DNA from: Mesorhizobium amorphae
Lineage (GTDB): Bacteria; Pseudomonadota; Alphaproteobacteria; Rhizobiales; Rhizobiaceae
Length of the DNA: 64,000 nt
Assembly: GCF_014843845.1 (NCBI RefSeq)
Contig: NZ_JHQS01000024.1
Coordinates: 62,001-126,000, forward strand
Direction: 5' to 3'
Both the position numbers and the translations under genes were made by a program. Below are positions 27,104-34,822 of this stretch, in pieces. A model generated the notes under the pieces. It ran no database searches, was not told where the DNA came from, and saw only the letters and a list, made by a program, of their open reading frames with translations. How positions within the stretch are numbered: the stretch's first letter is position 1; each line of letters starts with the position of its first letter.

Positions 27104-28609
27104 ATGCAGGGCATGACGCTCAGAATGATAATGCTCGATGCCAAGCCGTTCGGCGCGGCGGATGTCGCCGAGATCGCACGTCGCAACGCCCGCCTGGTGT
27201 TGGGCGAGGAGGCGATGCGCCGCATCCGCGCAAGCCGCGCCGTCATCGAGCGTCTCACGCAACTTGGCAAGCCGATATACGGCGTCACCACCGGCCTTGG
27301 CGCCTGTGTCGATACGCCGCTCGCGCAGGCCGATCTGATCGCCTTCCAGCATAGCGTGCCGCTCAGTCACAGCATGGGCATCGGACCGGCTCTTCCGATC
27401 GAGGCGGTGCGGGCAATGATGGTGGCGCGCATCTCGGGCATGGCCGCGGGCGGCACCGGCGCCTCCGAGCGTGTGGTCATGGGCCTTGTGGCGGCGCTGA
27501 ACGCCGGCGTCCACCCGGTCATCCCCGCCTGGGGATCGATCGGGGCGGCGGACCTCGCACCTCTCGGCCATATGGCGAGGGCTCTGCGCGGCGACGGCGA
27601 GGTGGAGTTCCAGGGCAAGGTCATGCCGTCCGCCGAGGGGCTGGCGCTTGCCGGGCTCGAGCCGCTCGACCTGCGCGAGAAGGACGGCCACGCCATCATC
27701 GTCGCCAACAGCCTTTCGACTGGAACGGCCTGCCTCTACCTCGAAGACGTCGCTCACCTCATCGACTGGTCGATGGCCGCGGTGGCGCTCAACTACGAGG
27801 CATTCCGTTCATCGCTGACGGCAATCGACGAGGACGCACTGTCGGCGCGACCGGCGTTCGGCCAGCGCGAGATCGGCGCGCGGCTGCGGGCGGAGCTCGA
27901 GGGGAGCGGGCTGTGGAAGGAGAATGCGGCGCGGCGCATCCAGGATCCGCTCAGCTATCGCTGCGTGCCCCAGGTGTGGGGCGGCCTGCTCTACGCGTTG
28001 GAACAGGCCAGGCTGGCGACGGAGATCGAGCTGACTCATTCCGGCGACAACCCGGTCATCCTGCCTGCTGCCGAACGGATCATCTCGAACGGCAATTTCG
28101 ACCTTACGGCGTTGACGCTGACCTGGGAACAGCTCGGCCAGGCCCTCGCGCATTGTGCGGTGGGCACCGCCAACCGCTGCATGAAGCTGATGTCGCCGAC
28201 GGTGGCGGAACTGCCGCGCTTCCTGTCGGCCAGGGGCGGCAGCCGCCAGGGTTATGCCGAATTGCAGAAACCCCTTGCCGGCCTGGAGGCCGAGATCCGG
28301 CATCTGGCCAATCCGATGTCGCTCAGCCCGCTTGCCGTTTCGGACGGCATCGAGGATCAGTCGTCGATGGCGCCACGCGTGGTGGCCAAGACGGCCGAGA
28401 TCATCGAGCGCCTGCGCTATCTCGTTGCGATGGAATTGATCTTTGCGGCGACGGGCGTGGAACTGCGCGGTGTCGTCGACAGCATGGGCGAAGGGCCGCA
28501 ACGCACTTATGCAGCCGTGCGCGCGCTCGTCAGCCCGCTCGACGACGACCGCGAAATGAGCGCCGATATGACGCGCATTGCCCGGATGGTGGCGGGCCCA
28601 CGGCATTGA
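27104..28609 (+). CDS. aromatic amino-acid/histidine ammonia-lyase homologue lacking the MIO triad
   Basis: A 501-residue member of the HAL/PAL fold with normal length. Conserved landmarks are Tyr59 in YGVTTGLG, QDPLSYRCVPQV, GDNPVILP with a NGNFD, and EDQSSMAPRVV. However, the MIO-forming Ala-Ser-Gly (usual GSxGASGDLAPL) is replaced: residues 144-151 read GSIGAADL, one residue shorter with no Ser-Gly. Nucleotides 27533-27556 are unambiguous. Standard MIO chemistry therefore seems impossible. It may be a catalytically altered enzyme, a binding protein or a decaying gene, yet the frame and codon bias are intact over 1.5 kb. The start could be 27104 or a following ATG (27113, 27125). It stands alone after the SDR remnant. 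Confidence 0.8.
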   Translation: MQGMTLRMIMLDAKPFGAADVAEIARRNARLVLGEEAMRRIRASRAVIERLTQLGKPIYGVTTGLGACVDTPLAQADLIAFQHSVPLSHSMGIGPALPIEAVRAMMVARISGMAAGGTGASERVVMGLVAALNAGVHPVIPAWGSIGAADLAPLGHMARALRGDGEVEFQGKVMPSAEGLALAGLEPLDLREKDGHAIIVANSLSTGTACLYLEDVAHLIDWSMAAVALNYEAFRSSLTAIDEDALSARPAFGQREIGARLRAELEGSGLWKENAARRIQDPLSYRCVPQVWGGLLYALEQARLATEIELTHSGDNPVILPAAERIISNGNFDLTALTLTWEQLGQALAHCAVGTANRCMKLMSPTVAELPRFLSARGGSRQGYAELQKPLAGLEAEIRHLANPMSLSPLAVSDGIEDQSSMAPRVVAKTAEIIERLRYLVAMELIFAATGVELRGVVDSMGEGPQRTYAAVRALVSPLDDDREMSADMTRIARMVAGPRH

Positions 28610-28618
28610 GCCGGCGTC

Positions 28619-28913
28619 CTAGTAGGCCTTGAAAGCGCCCGCGTCCGCTCGTGCATCCACGTCGGTGATCAACATGTGCCCAGGCGACACGGTGATCGAG
28701 ATCGCCAGCGGCGCGAAACGGTGATGCAACCCCCGAAGCTGGGTGTGAAAAATGCGGTCATCGTCTTCAGGGCCGAGCGGCCGATAATGGCTCAGGCGCG
28801 CCAGGCAGGTATCGCGATAGTCGATGATGCGGCCGTCGCCGAACCACTCTTCGAGGACGCGAACAACCGGATCTTACATCGGCCAGCAGATGTTCTCGCC
28901 GGTCGTTCGCCAT
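28619..28913 (-). pseudogene. small frameshifted coding remnant, unknown family
   Basis: On the - strand, 84 codons with strong GC3 bias (from DPVVRVLEEWFGDG to ADAGAFKAY) run from an in-frame stop at 28876-28874 to a stop at 28619. Just upstream, in another frame, ATG 28913 opens MANDRREHLLADV. A frameshift near 28875 would join them into a roughly 98-residue protein. I do not recognise the family. Either a broken gene or a sequencing error; no ribosome site was evaluated as strong. Confidence 0.4.
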
Positions 28914-29043
28914 CTCGTCCGGCACGGGCTCACATAAGGCCAAAACCCGCGGTCGTGCTTCAATTCCCGATTTGGCAGCGAACCTCGATGCGAACGCGCG
29001 TGCGAGCCTGGCGCCGCGATCCAGCGTCTTTGCAGCATTCGTC

Positions 29044-29304
29044 TCATCCTTGCCAGAAGGGCTTGGCGAGCTCTGCCTCGACCTGCCGTTTCGTCAGGCC
29101 GATATCGTCGATCAAATGAGGATTGTCCTTCGACATTTGCTCAAGTTCCCAACGAAAGCGCATCCGCTCGCGCCAGGTCCGATCGCGCCAGGTCGCGACA
29201 ATGCTTCGCAGGGTCGTCAGGTGCCGGCGCGGCATTTCCGCCAGCCCAACGGGCGTTCCCGGCCGCGCCGCCTGATGCGGGGCCGATGCAAGGGTATCGT
29301 TCAT
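29044..29304 (-). CDS. DUF1127 domain protein
   Basis: An 86-residue basic protein. The C-terminal half (ERMRFRWELEQMSKDNPHLIDDIGLTKRQVEAELAKPFW) is the DUF1127 arginine-rich domain common in small alphaproteobacterial proteins, several of which bind RNA or modulate stress and nutrient responses. I chose the ATG at 29304 with GGAGG 6 bases upstream; an earlier ATG at 29340 adds 12 residues without a site. It is divergent from the CadC-like regulator gene. Confidence 0.85.
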   Translation of the reverse strand: MNDTLASAPHQAARPGTPVGLAEMPRRHLTTLRSIVATWRDRTWRERMRFRWELEQMSKDNPHLIDDIGLTKRQVEAELAKPFWQG

Positions 29305-29425
29305 GGCAACCTCCATATGGCTTGAGGGTCTGGGACCCACGATTTGAAAGAGGTTGAATTCTGCCGAATGCGAACGCCGCCGTAATTAAGCCCTCCCAAA
29401 TAGTTCTCAAAACTTCCAAACGGGG

Positions 29426-29530
29426 TTAGAGCAGTTCGCCGGTTCACGGAACCGGCGAACTGCTCTAACTCTTTGTTTTGACGCAATTCCGGACGCAAAA
29501 CCGCTTCACACTTTTTCTGGAATTGCTCTA
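29426..29530. repeat. dispersed intergenic repeat, copy B, with a perfect 20-bp hairpin
   Basis: The left part (29426-29468) is a perfect inverted repeat: the 20-base arm TTAGAGCAGTTCGCCGGTTC, a 3-base loop ACG and the exact complement. The right part (29471-29530) matches the core of the copy at 16955-17015 and ends GGAATTGCTCTA. It is very stable if transcribed. It ends only 3 bp before the first possible start codon of the following regulator gene, so it lies within that gene's promoter or leader. Confidence 0.8.
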
Positions 29531-29533
29531 TAG

Positions 29534-31051
29534 ATGCGCCGTATGCAGGGAGAACGCTTTGCCTTTGGTCCGTTCGTGCTTGATTCCGGTGCGGGAACGC
29601 TGCTTCGGAACGATGTCCCCGTTGCCGTTGGCTATCGCGGGCTAAAGCTGCTTGCGGCGCTCGTCGGACGGCCCGGCGAGATCCTGGGCAAGGCCGAGTT
29701 GATGGACGCGGCGTGGCCGGGCACGGCCGTCGAGGAAGGCAACCTCACCGTCCAGATCGCGCAGCTGCGCAAGCTGCTTGGTCCGCCCGCCGACGGCGGT
29801 GAATGGATATCAACGGTTCCGCGCGTCGGCTATCGCTTCACGGGGGTCATCGAACAGCTCGGTGGCGCGAAGCGAAAAGCTTTGCCGCTGCCCGCGAAAC
29901 CATCGATAGCCGTGCTGCCTTTCGTAAATTTCAGCAACGATCCCGAGCAGGACTCCTTCGCGGATGGGTTGACCGAAGACCTGATCACCGACCTGTCCAG
30001 GATCTCCGGCCTGTTCGTCATCGCCCGCAACTCGACCTTTGCCTACAAGGGAAAGGCGATGGACGTGCGCGAGATCGCTGAGGACCTTGGCGTGCGCTAT
30101 TTGCTGGAGGGTAGCGCAAGACGCGCCGCGGGGCGGGTGCGCATCAACGCCCAGCTGGTCGACGCGGTGAGCGGTGAACATCTATGGGCGGAACGCTTCG
30201 ATCGCAGCCTGGAGGATATTTTTGCCGTTCAGGACGAGGTGACGGCCAAGATCGTGGAGGCGTTGCTTGGCCGGCTGCGTGCGCCGCCGCCGCGCAATCG
30301 CCCCAGAAATCTCGAGGCCTACGATCTCTGCGTGCGGGCGCGCAAGCTGATCGACGATTCGCCGCAGACGGCGCGGGAAGCGCATCTGATGCTGACGCGC
30401 GCGGTATCGCTCGATCCGGATTACGCCGAGGCCTATCGCTGGCTTGCCATGAACCACTGGATGGGATGGGTGCATTGGGGCGAACCCATCGAACCCAATC
30501 GTAGCGTTGCTCTGGAACTGGCGCGCAAGGCTGTAGCGATCGATCCCAACGATGCCGGCTGCCATTGGGTGCTGGCCAATTTGCTTGCATATGAGCATAG
30601 CTTCGCCGAGGCGGATGCGGAATTTGCCAGGGCGTTCGAGCTCGACCCGAACGAGGCCGACGCCTGGGCGACATTGTCCGACATCGAGGTCTTGGGCGGG
30701 CGGCTCGAGGAGGGCCTCGAGCACATTCGCAAGGCGTTCCGGCTGAACCCGTTTCCGGCAAGCTGGTACTATCTGACGCTCGGCCAGGCGCAATATGCGG
30801 CGCGCGACTACGAAGCCGCTGTCGAAACACTGCGCAGGGACGAGACCTATCGCACAAGCTCACGCCGTTTCCTGGCGGCAAGCCTTGCGCAACTCGGCCG
30901 GCTCGACGAGGCGCGCGCAGAGGTCGAAATGTTCCTCGTCGGCAATCCGCATTTCACAACCCGCCACTGGGTCTGGACGGAGCCATTCCGCGACGCTGCG
31001 ACGCTTGAGCATTTCGTCGATGGCTTCCGCAAAGCCGGCCTTCCGGAGTGA
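29534..31051 (+). CDS. CadC-like wHTH regulator with TolB-like and TPR domains
   Basis: A 505-residue protein. An OmpR/PhoB-type winged helix occupies about residues 5-105 (FGPFVLDSGAGTLLRN ... ISTVPRVGYRFTG). A domain found in adenylate-cyclase-like regulators follows (about 117-250; SIAVLPFVNFSNDPEQDSFADGLTEDL, RVRINAQLVDAVSGEHLWAE), then TPR-like helical repeats (about 270-490). No membrane helix is evident between the domains, unlike CadC itself. Initiation at 29534 or 29543. No clear ribosome site is visible because a repeat abuts the start. Target genes are unknown; such proteins are usually orphan regulators. Confidence 0.85.
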   Translation: MRRMQGERFAFGPFVLDSGAGTLLRNDVPVAVGYRGLKLLAALVGRPGEILGKAELMDAAWPGTAVEEGNLTVQIAQLRKLLGPPADGGEWISTVPRVGYRFTGVIEQLGGAKRKALPLPAKPSIAVLPFVNFSNDPEQDSFADGLTEDLITDLSRISGLFVIARNSTFAYKGKAMDVREIAEDLGVRYLLEGSARRAAGRVRINAQLVDAVSGEHLWAERFDRSLEDIFAVQDEVTAKIVEALLGRLRAPPPRNRPRNLEAYDLCVRARKLIDDSPQTAREAHLMLTRAVSLDPDYAEAYRWLAMNHWMGWVHWGEPIEPNRSVALELARKAVAIDPNDAGCHWVLANLLAYEHSFAEADAEFARAFELDPNEADAWATLSDIEVLGGRLEEGLEHIRKAFRLNPFPASWYYLTLGQAQYAARDYEAAVETLRRDETYRTSSRRFLAASLAQLGRLDEARAEVEMFLVGNPHFTTRHWVWTEPFRDAATLEHFVDGFRKAGLPE

Positions 31052-31108
31052 CACGCCGGCGCTATCTTCCAACCGGCCATTCGATCCGAAGGCTGCCGGT
31101 CGTGCCGC

Positions 31109-31501
31109 CTACTCCTCAAAGCGACTCGTGGCGTCACGGTCGCGCTCGTATCGTCTCGTGAGCGGAAACGGCGGCAACCAGGACTCGCGACGAACGGTCC
31201 AGAGTTCATAGGTTGGCGTCAGTTGGTCAGGGGCATCCAGGGATCCAAGGTGCACTTCGATTTCGTCCCCGGTGCGTGCGAAGACGGACGAGCCGCAGCG
31301 GGGACAGAAAAACCGCCCGGCGTAGTCGCGTGTTTCGCCCTCGATCGTCACCGCATCCTGAGGGAACACTGCTGCAGCATAAAAGAGGGCGCCATGATGC
31401 TTGCGGCAGTCGAGACAATGACAAATGCCGACCCGGTATGGACGTCCCGACGCCACAATTTTGACGTTGCCACACAGGCAACCGCCGGTGAATCGGTCCA
31501 T
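31109..31501 (-). CDS. GFA family zinc protein
   Basis: A 130-residue protein of the GFA/CENP-V fold. Zinc ligands are seen in GGCLCGNV (CxC), ICHCLDCRK (CxxC type) and FFCPRCGSS (CxxC). The family includes a proposed glutathione-dependent formaldehyde-activating enzyme, though most members have no demonstrated activity. It lies between the regulator (convergent) and the peptide ABC ATPase (divergent, 195-bp gap). Confidence 0.88.
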   Translation of the reverse strand: MDRFTGGCLCGNVKIVASGRPYRVGICHCLDCRKHHGALFYAAAVFPQDAVTIEGETRDYAGRFFCPRCGSSVFARTGDEIEVHLGSLDAPDQLTPTYELWTVRRESWLPPFPLTRRYERDRDATSRFEE

Positions 31502-31696
31502 GCTACGTCTCCTCCAAGATCAGGCGGCCAGAATGGCTACAACGAGCAGCACTGTCATTGCAATTGCCCGCTGCGGGCGGAGACGCGCCGCCTCGACAGA
31601 GCAACAACGCTCAATCTTGCAAATGCGGGCTTGCGCTATCGGTGGGAGGTGCGGCTAGTATGCGCAGCCTGATCACTGGATTTCGAGAGGCCAGCC

Positions 31697-33343
31697 ATGC
31701 CGCCGAGCGAAACGACTTCCCGCGAGCCGAGTGAGCAAACTGTTCTCTCTGTTCAAAACCTGACCGTCCGCCTGCCCGCAAACATGGAGCGTGAGAACGC
31801 TGTCGAAAACATAACCTTCGACATGCGCAAGGGCGAGATGCTCTGCATCGTCGGCGAGTCCGGCTCCGGCAAGTCGGTCACAGCAAATGCAATCATGGGC
31901 CTGCTGCCGTCTTCGGTGCGGATTGCGCGGGGAAGCATCCGGTTCAAGGGGCACGATCTCGCCAGCGCCGGGGAAGGTGTGATGCGGAGCCTGCGCGGCC
32001 GTTCGGTCTCCATCATCTTCCAGGATCCACTTTCGGCGCTCAATCCGCTGATGACTGTCGGCCAGCAGGTGGCGGAGGTGATGGAGGCACACAAGTCCGG
32101 CACCTCGGCGACCCGCGTCAAGGCGGTGGTCGACCTGCTTGGCGAAGTCGGCCTGCCGGAGCCGGAGGTCCTGCGGCACCAATATCCGTTCCAGCTCTCC
32201 GGCGGCCAACGCCAGCGCGTCATGATCGCCATGGCGCTGGCGCTCGAGCCCGATCTTTTGATCGCCGACGAGCCGACGACGGCTCTCGACGTCACCACCC
32301 AGGCGCAGATTCTTGCCCTGATCCGGCGGCTGCAGCGCGAAAAGAACATGAGCGTCATGTTCATCACGCACGACTTTGGCGTCGTCGCGGAAATCGCCGA
32401 TCGCGTCATCGTCATGGAAAAAGGCGCGATGGTCGAACAGGGCACCGCCGCCGACGTGCTTGGCAATCCAAGCCATCCCTACACCAGGCGACTGATCGCC
32501 GCCGTCCCGCATATGATTGAGAACGAAACGAAGGCGCGTGACGATGCGCCGATCGTGTTGGAGGTGCAGAAACTCGACAAGACCTACCGGCCGGGCATCG
32601 GCTTCTTCTCGCGGTCCCGCATCGTGCACGCCGTCAAGCAGGTCAGCTTCGAGGTTCGCCAGGGCAGAACGCTCGGCATCGTCGGCGAGTCCGGTTCGGG
32701 AAAGTCGTCGCTGGGCCGCGTCCTGCTGAAACTCCTGGACAGCGACGGGGGCAGCATCCTGTTCGACGGCAAGGATATAGCGGCGCTTTCAGACTCCGAG
32801 TTCCGGCCGATGCGGCCGCACATCCAGATGATCTTCCAGGACCCGTTTGCCTCGCTCAATCCACGCCAGACGATCGCCAAGATCCTCACCGTCGGCCCGA
32901 TGGCGCACGGCCTGTCCGTCAAGGAAGCGCGCGCGAAGGCGCTGCAATTGCTGCATCTGGTCGGGCTCGACGAGGGTGCCTATGGCCGCTTTCCGCACGA
33001 ATTCTCGGGCGGCCAGCGCCAGCGGATCGGCATCGCCCGGGCCCTGATGATGGACCCCAAGGTTCTGGTCGCCGACGAGGCGGTCTCAGCCCTCGATGTC
33101 TCCATCCAGGCGCAGATCCTCGATCTGCTGGCGAGCATCCAGGAGGAAATGAAGATCGCCATGATCTTCATCACGCACGACCTGAGGGTGGCAAGCCGCA
33201 TCTGCGACGAAATCCTGGTGATGAACCGCGGCGAAGTCGTGGAGTGCGGCCCGCCTTCGCAGATATTCCGGTCGCCACGTCACCCCTATACGAGGCTATT
33301 GATCTCCGCCATTCCCGGCAAGGAATGGGTCCCCGCCGCCTGA
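31697..33343 (+). CDS. peptide/opine ABC importer dual ATPase (DppD-DppF fusion)
   Basis: A 548-residue fusion of two oligopeptide-type ATPases. The first has [39 protein letters not shown] and FITHDFG. The second has GESGSGKSSLGR, FSGGQRQRIGIARAL, VLVADEAVSALD and FITHDLR. Each ends with the HPYTRxLI segment typical of Dpp/Opp ATPases. No other ATPase is near, so it serves the binding protein and permeases at 36213-39835, although a MarR/SDR/FAD oxidoreductase block lies between. Confidence 0.92.
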   Translation: MPPSETTSREPSEQTVLSVQNLTVRLPANMERENAVENITFDMRKGEMLCIVGESGSGKSVTANAIMGLLPSSVRIARGSIRFKGHDLASAGEGVMRSLRGRSVSIIFQDPLSALNPLMTVGQQVAEVMEAHKSGTSATRVKAVVDLLGEVGLPEPEVLRHQYPFQLSGGQRQRVMIAMALALEPDLLIADEPTTALDVTTQAQILALIRRLQREKNMSVMFITHDFGVVAEIADRVIVMEKGAMVEQGTAADVLGNPSHPYTRRLIAAVPHMIENETKARDDAPIVLEVQKLDKTYRPGIGFFSRSRIVHAVKQVSFEVRQGRTLGIVGESGSGKSSLGRVLLKLLDSDGGSILFDGKDIAALSDSEFRPMRPHIQMIFQDPFASLNPRQTIAKILTVGPMAHGLSVKEARAKALQLLHLVGLDEGAYGRFPHEFSGGQRQRIGIARALMMDPKVLVADEAVSALDVSIQAQILDLLASIQEEMKIAMIFITHDLRVASRICDEILVMNRGEVVECGPPSQIFRSPRHPYTRLLISAIPGKEWVPAA

Positions 33344-33476
33344 GCCGACGACGACGCCGAAGATCTCCTGACCTTCCCTGAGCCATGAATGGCCGCGCTG
33401 GCAAAGGCGCGGCTGCAAGTCTGTTCTTCGATCGGGTCGCCGACGCGTGCCCGTCCAGGTCTGCTGTCGAGCAGAA

Positions 33477-33518
33477 TAGTTGCGTTTGTCCACTAAAAGT
33501 AGTTGCATTTGTCCACTA
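33477..33518. promoter_or_regulatory. two 19-bp direct repeats, candidate MarR operators
   Basis: TAGTTGCGTTTGTCCACTA (33477-33495) and TAGTTGCATTTGTCCACTA (33500-33518) differ at one base and have a 23-bp period, about two helical turns. Each is an imperfect dyad (TAGTnG-N7-CnACTA). They lie 98 bp before the MarR start at 33616 in an otherwise GC-rich gap, so autoregulation of the MarR-led operon is likely. Confidence 0.65.
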
Positions 33519-33615
33519 CCCGCTCAATCATGCCTGCGAAGACCCTCGACAACCCCGGATGGGGCTGCGGCGATCTCGATGAAGGCTGCCCACAACAGTC
33601 TCTGGAGAGTGTTCG

Positions 33616-34104
33616 ATGCCGGTGAAGAAGAAAGGTCCACCCTATCCCGTCGAGACCGTCGGGCTGGATGTCCTTGAAGACACGTTGAGCTTCTACATCC
33701 GCAGCATCAACATAGCGCTTTCGCGCGATCTCGATGACCGCCTGGAAGGTCTCGATGTTGCCCGGGGAACGGGCAAGATCACCACCCTGCTGCTTGTCGA
33801 CAGCCATCCAGGAATACGGCCCTCGGTCATCGCGCAGCTCATCATGCGCGATCGCTCCGCCATGGGCAGGCTGGTCGACCAGATGATCGATCACGAACTG
33901 ATCACGCGTCAGGCCGCGCCGGACGACGGACGCGCACAGGAACTCCACATCACCCAAAAGGGGGCAGACCTCGCCCGCAAGGTGCGCAAGATCGCCACCA
34001 AGCAATCCAGCGATTTCTTCGCCGATGTGCCCGAGAAAGACCAGAAGCGTCTGCTGGACATATTGCGACGCGTCTACCGCCGCACCGCGGGACTCGACCA
34101 ATGA
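33616..34104 (+). CDS. MarR family transcriptional regulator
   Basis: A 162-residue winged-helix regulator. GIRPSVIAQLIMRDRSAMGRLVDQMIDHELI is the recognition helix region and RQAAPDDGRAQELHITQKG the wing. It overlaps the next gene by four bases (ATGA). First gene of the block of SDR, FAD oxidoreductase and transporter genes; it probably senses the imported substrate and represses its own operon through the repeats at 33477-33518. Confidence 0.9.
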   Translation: MPVKKKGPPYPVETVGLDVLEDTLSFYIRSINIALSRDLDDRLEGLDVARGTGKITTLLLVDSHPGIRPSVIAQLIMRDRSAMGRLVDQMIDHELITRQAAPDDGRAQELHITQKGADLARKVRKIATKQSSDFFADVPEKDQKRLLDILRRVYRRTAGLDQ

Positions 34105-34820
34105 CGGACCCCACAGCACGCCGAGCCGGCCAGCGTGTGGCGCTCGTGTCCGGTGCCAGCCGCGGTATCGGTGCGGCTTGCGCGCGGCACCTGTTTGAAA
34201 CGGGTTGGACTTTGTCGCTGGGCATGCGCAAACCGGTCCAGCCCGACTGGGCCGATGCCGAGCGCGTCCGCGTATTTGCCTACGATGCCGCGGACGCCGG
34301 CAGCGAACGGGCATGGGTCGACGGCACCATCCATGCCTTCAACCGGATCGACGCGGTTATCGCCAGCGCCGGCATCATGATCCCGAAGTCGGTCATCGAC
34401 GCCGACGACGCGGATCTCGATCTCATGTTCGAGATCAACGTCAAGGCGCCGCGCCGTCTGGTACGCGCATCGTGGGCATCGCTTGCGGCGAGCAGCGCGG
34501 GCCGGGTGATCATTCTCGCCTCGCTCTCGGGCAAGCGGGTCAAGTCCGTGACGGCAGGTTCCTACTCGATCTCCAAATTTGCTGCCGTCGCGCTGTCGCA
34601 CGGCATCCGGCAAGCGGGGTGGGACCTCGGAATTCGCGCCACGGCCGTCTGTCCCGGTTTCGTCGCCACCGACATGGCCCGCGGCGTCACCGATCGCGCC
34701 GATGCCTTGATGACCGACCCGGATGACCTCGCCCGCATCATCGGGCTGCTTCTCGATCTGCCCGACCATGCGAGCGTCGCCGAATTTTCCATCAATTGCC
34801 AGCTTGAGGAGTCCTACTGA
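34101..34820 (+). CDS. SDR family oxidoreductase
   Basis: A 239-residue short-chain dehydrogenase: VSGASRGIGAACARHLFETG cofactor motif, catalytic serine in ILASLSGK, Tyr/Lys in YSISKFA. The NNAG-type motif reads ASAGIM. The C-terminal substrate loop is short. Overlaps the MarR gene and is followed after 2 bp by the FAD oxidoreductase, so all three are co-translated. Function in the pathway unknown. Confidence 0.9.
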   Translation: MTDPTARRAGQRVALVSGASRGIGAACARHLFETGWTLSLGMRKPVQPDWADAERVRVFAYDAADAGSERAWVDGTIHAFNRIDAVIASAGIMIPKSVIDADDADLDLMFEINVKAPRRLVRASWASLAASSAGRVIILASLSGKRVKSVTAGSYSISKFAAVALSHGIRQAGWDLGIRATAVCPGFVATDMARGVTDRADALMTDPDDLARIIGLLLDLPDHASVAEFSINCQLEESY

Positions 34821-34822
34821 GC

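Noticed and set aside
31109..31501. GFA protein as a proven formaldehyde-detoxifying enzyme
   Set aside because: The family shares the zinc fold, but activity is not established for most members and no glutathione-dependent dehydrogenase is adjacent.
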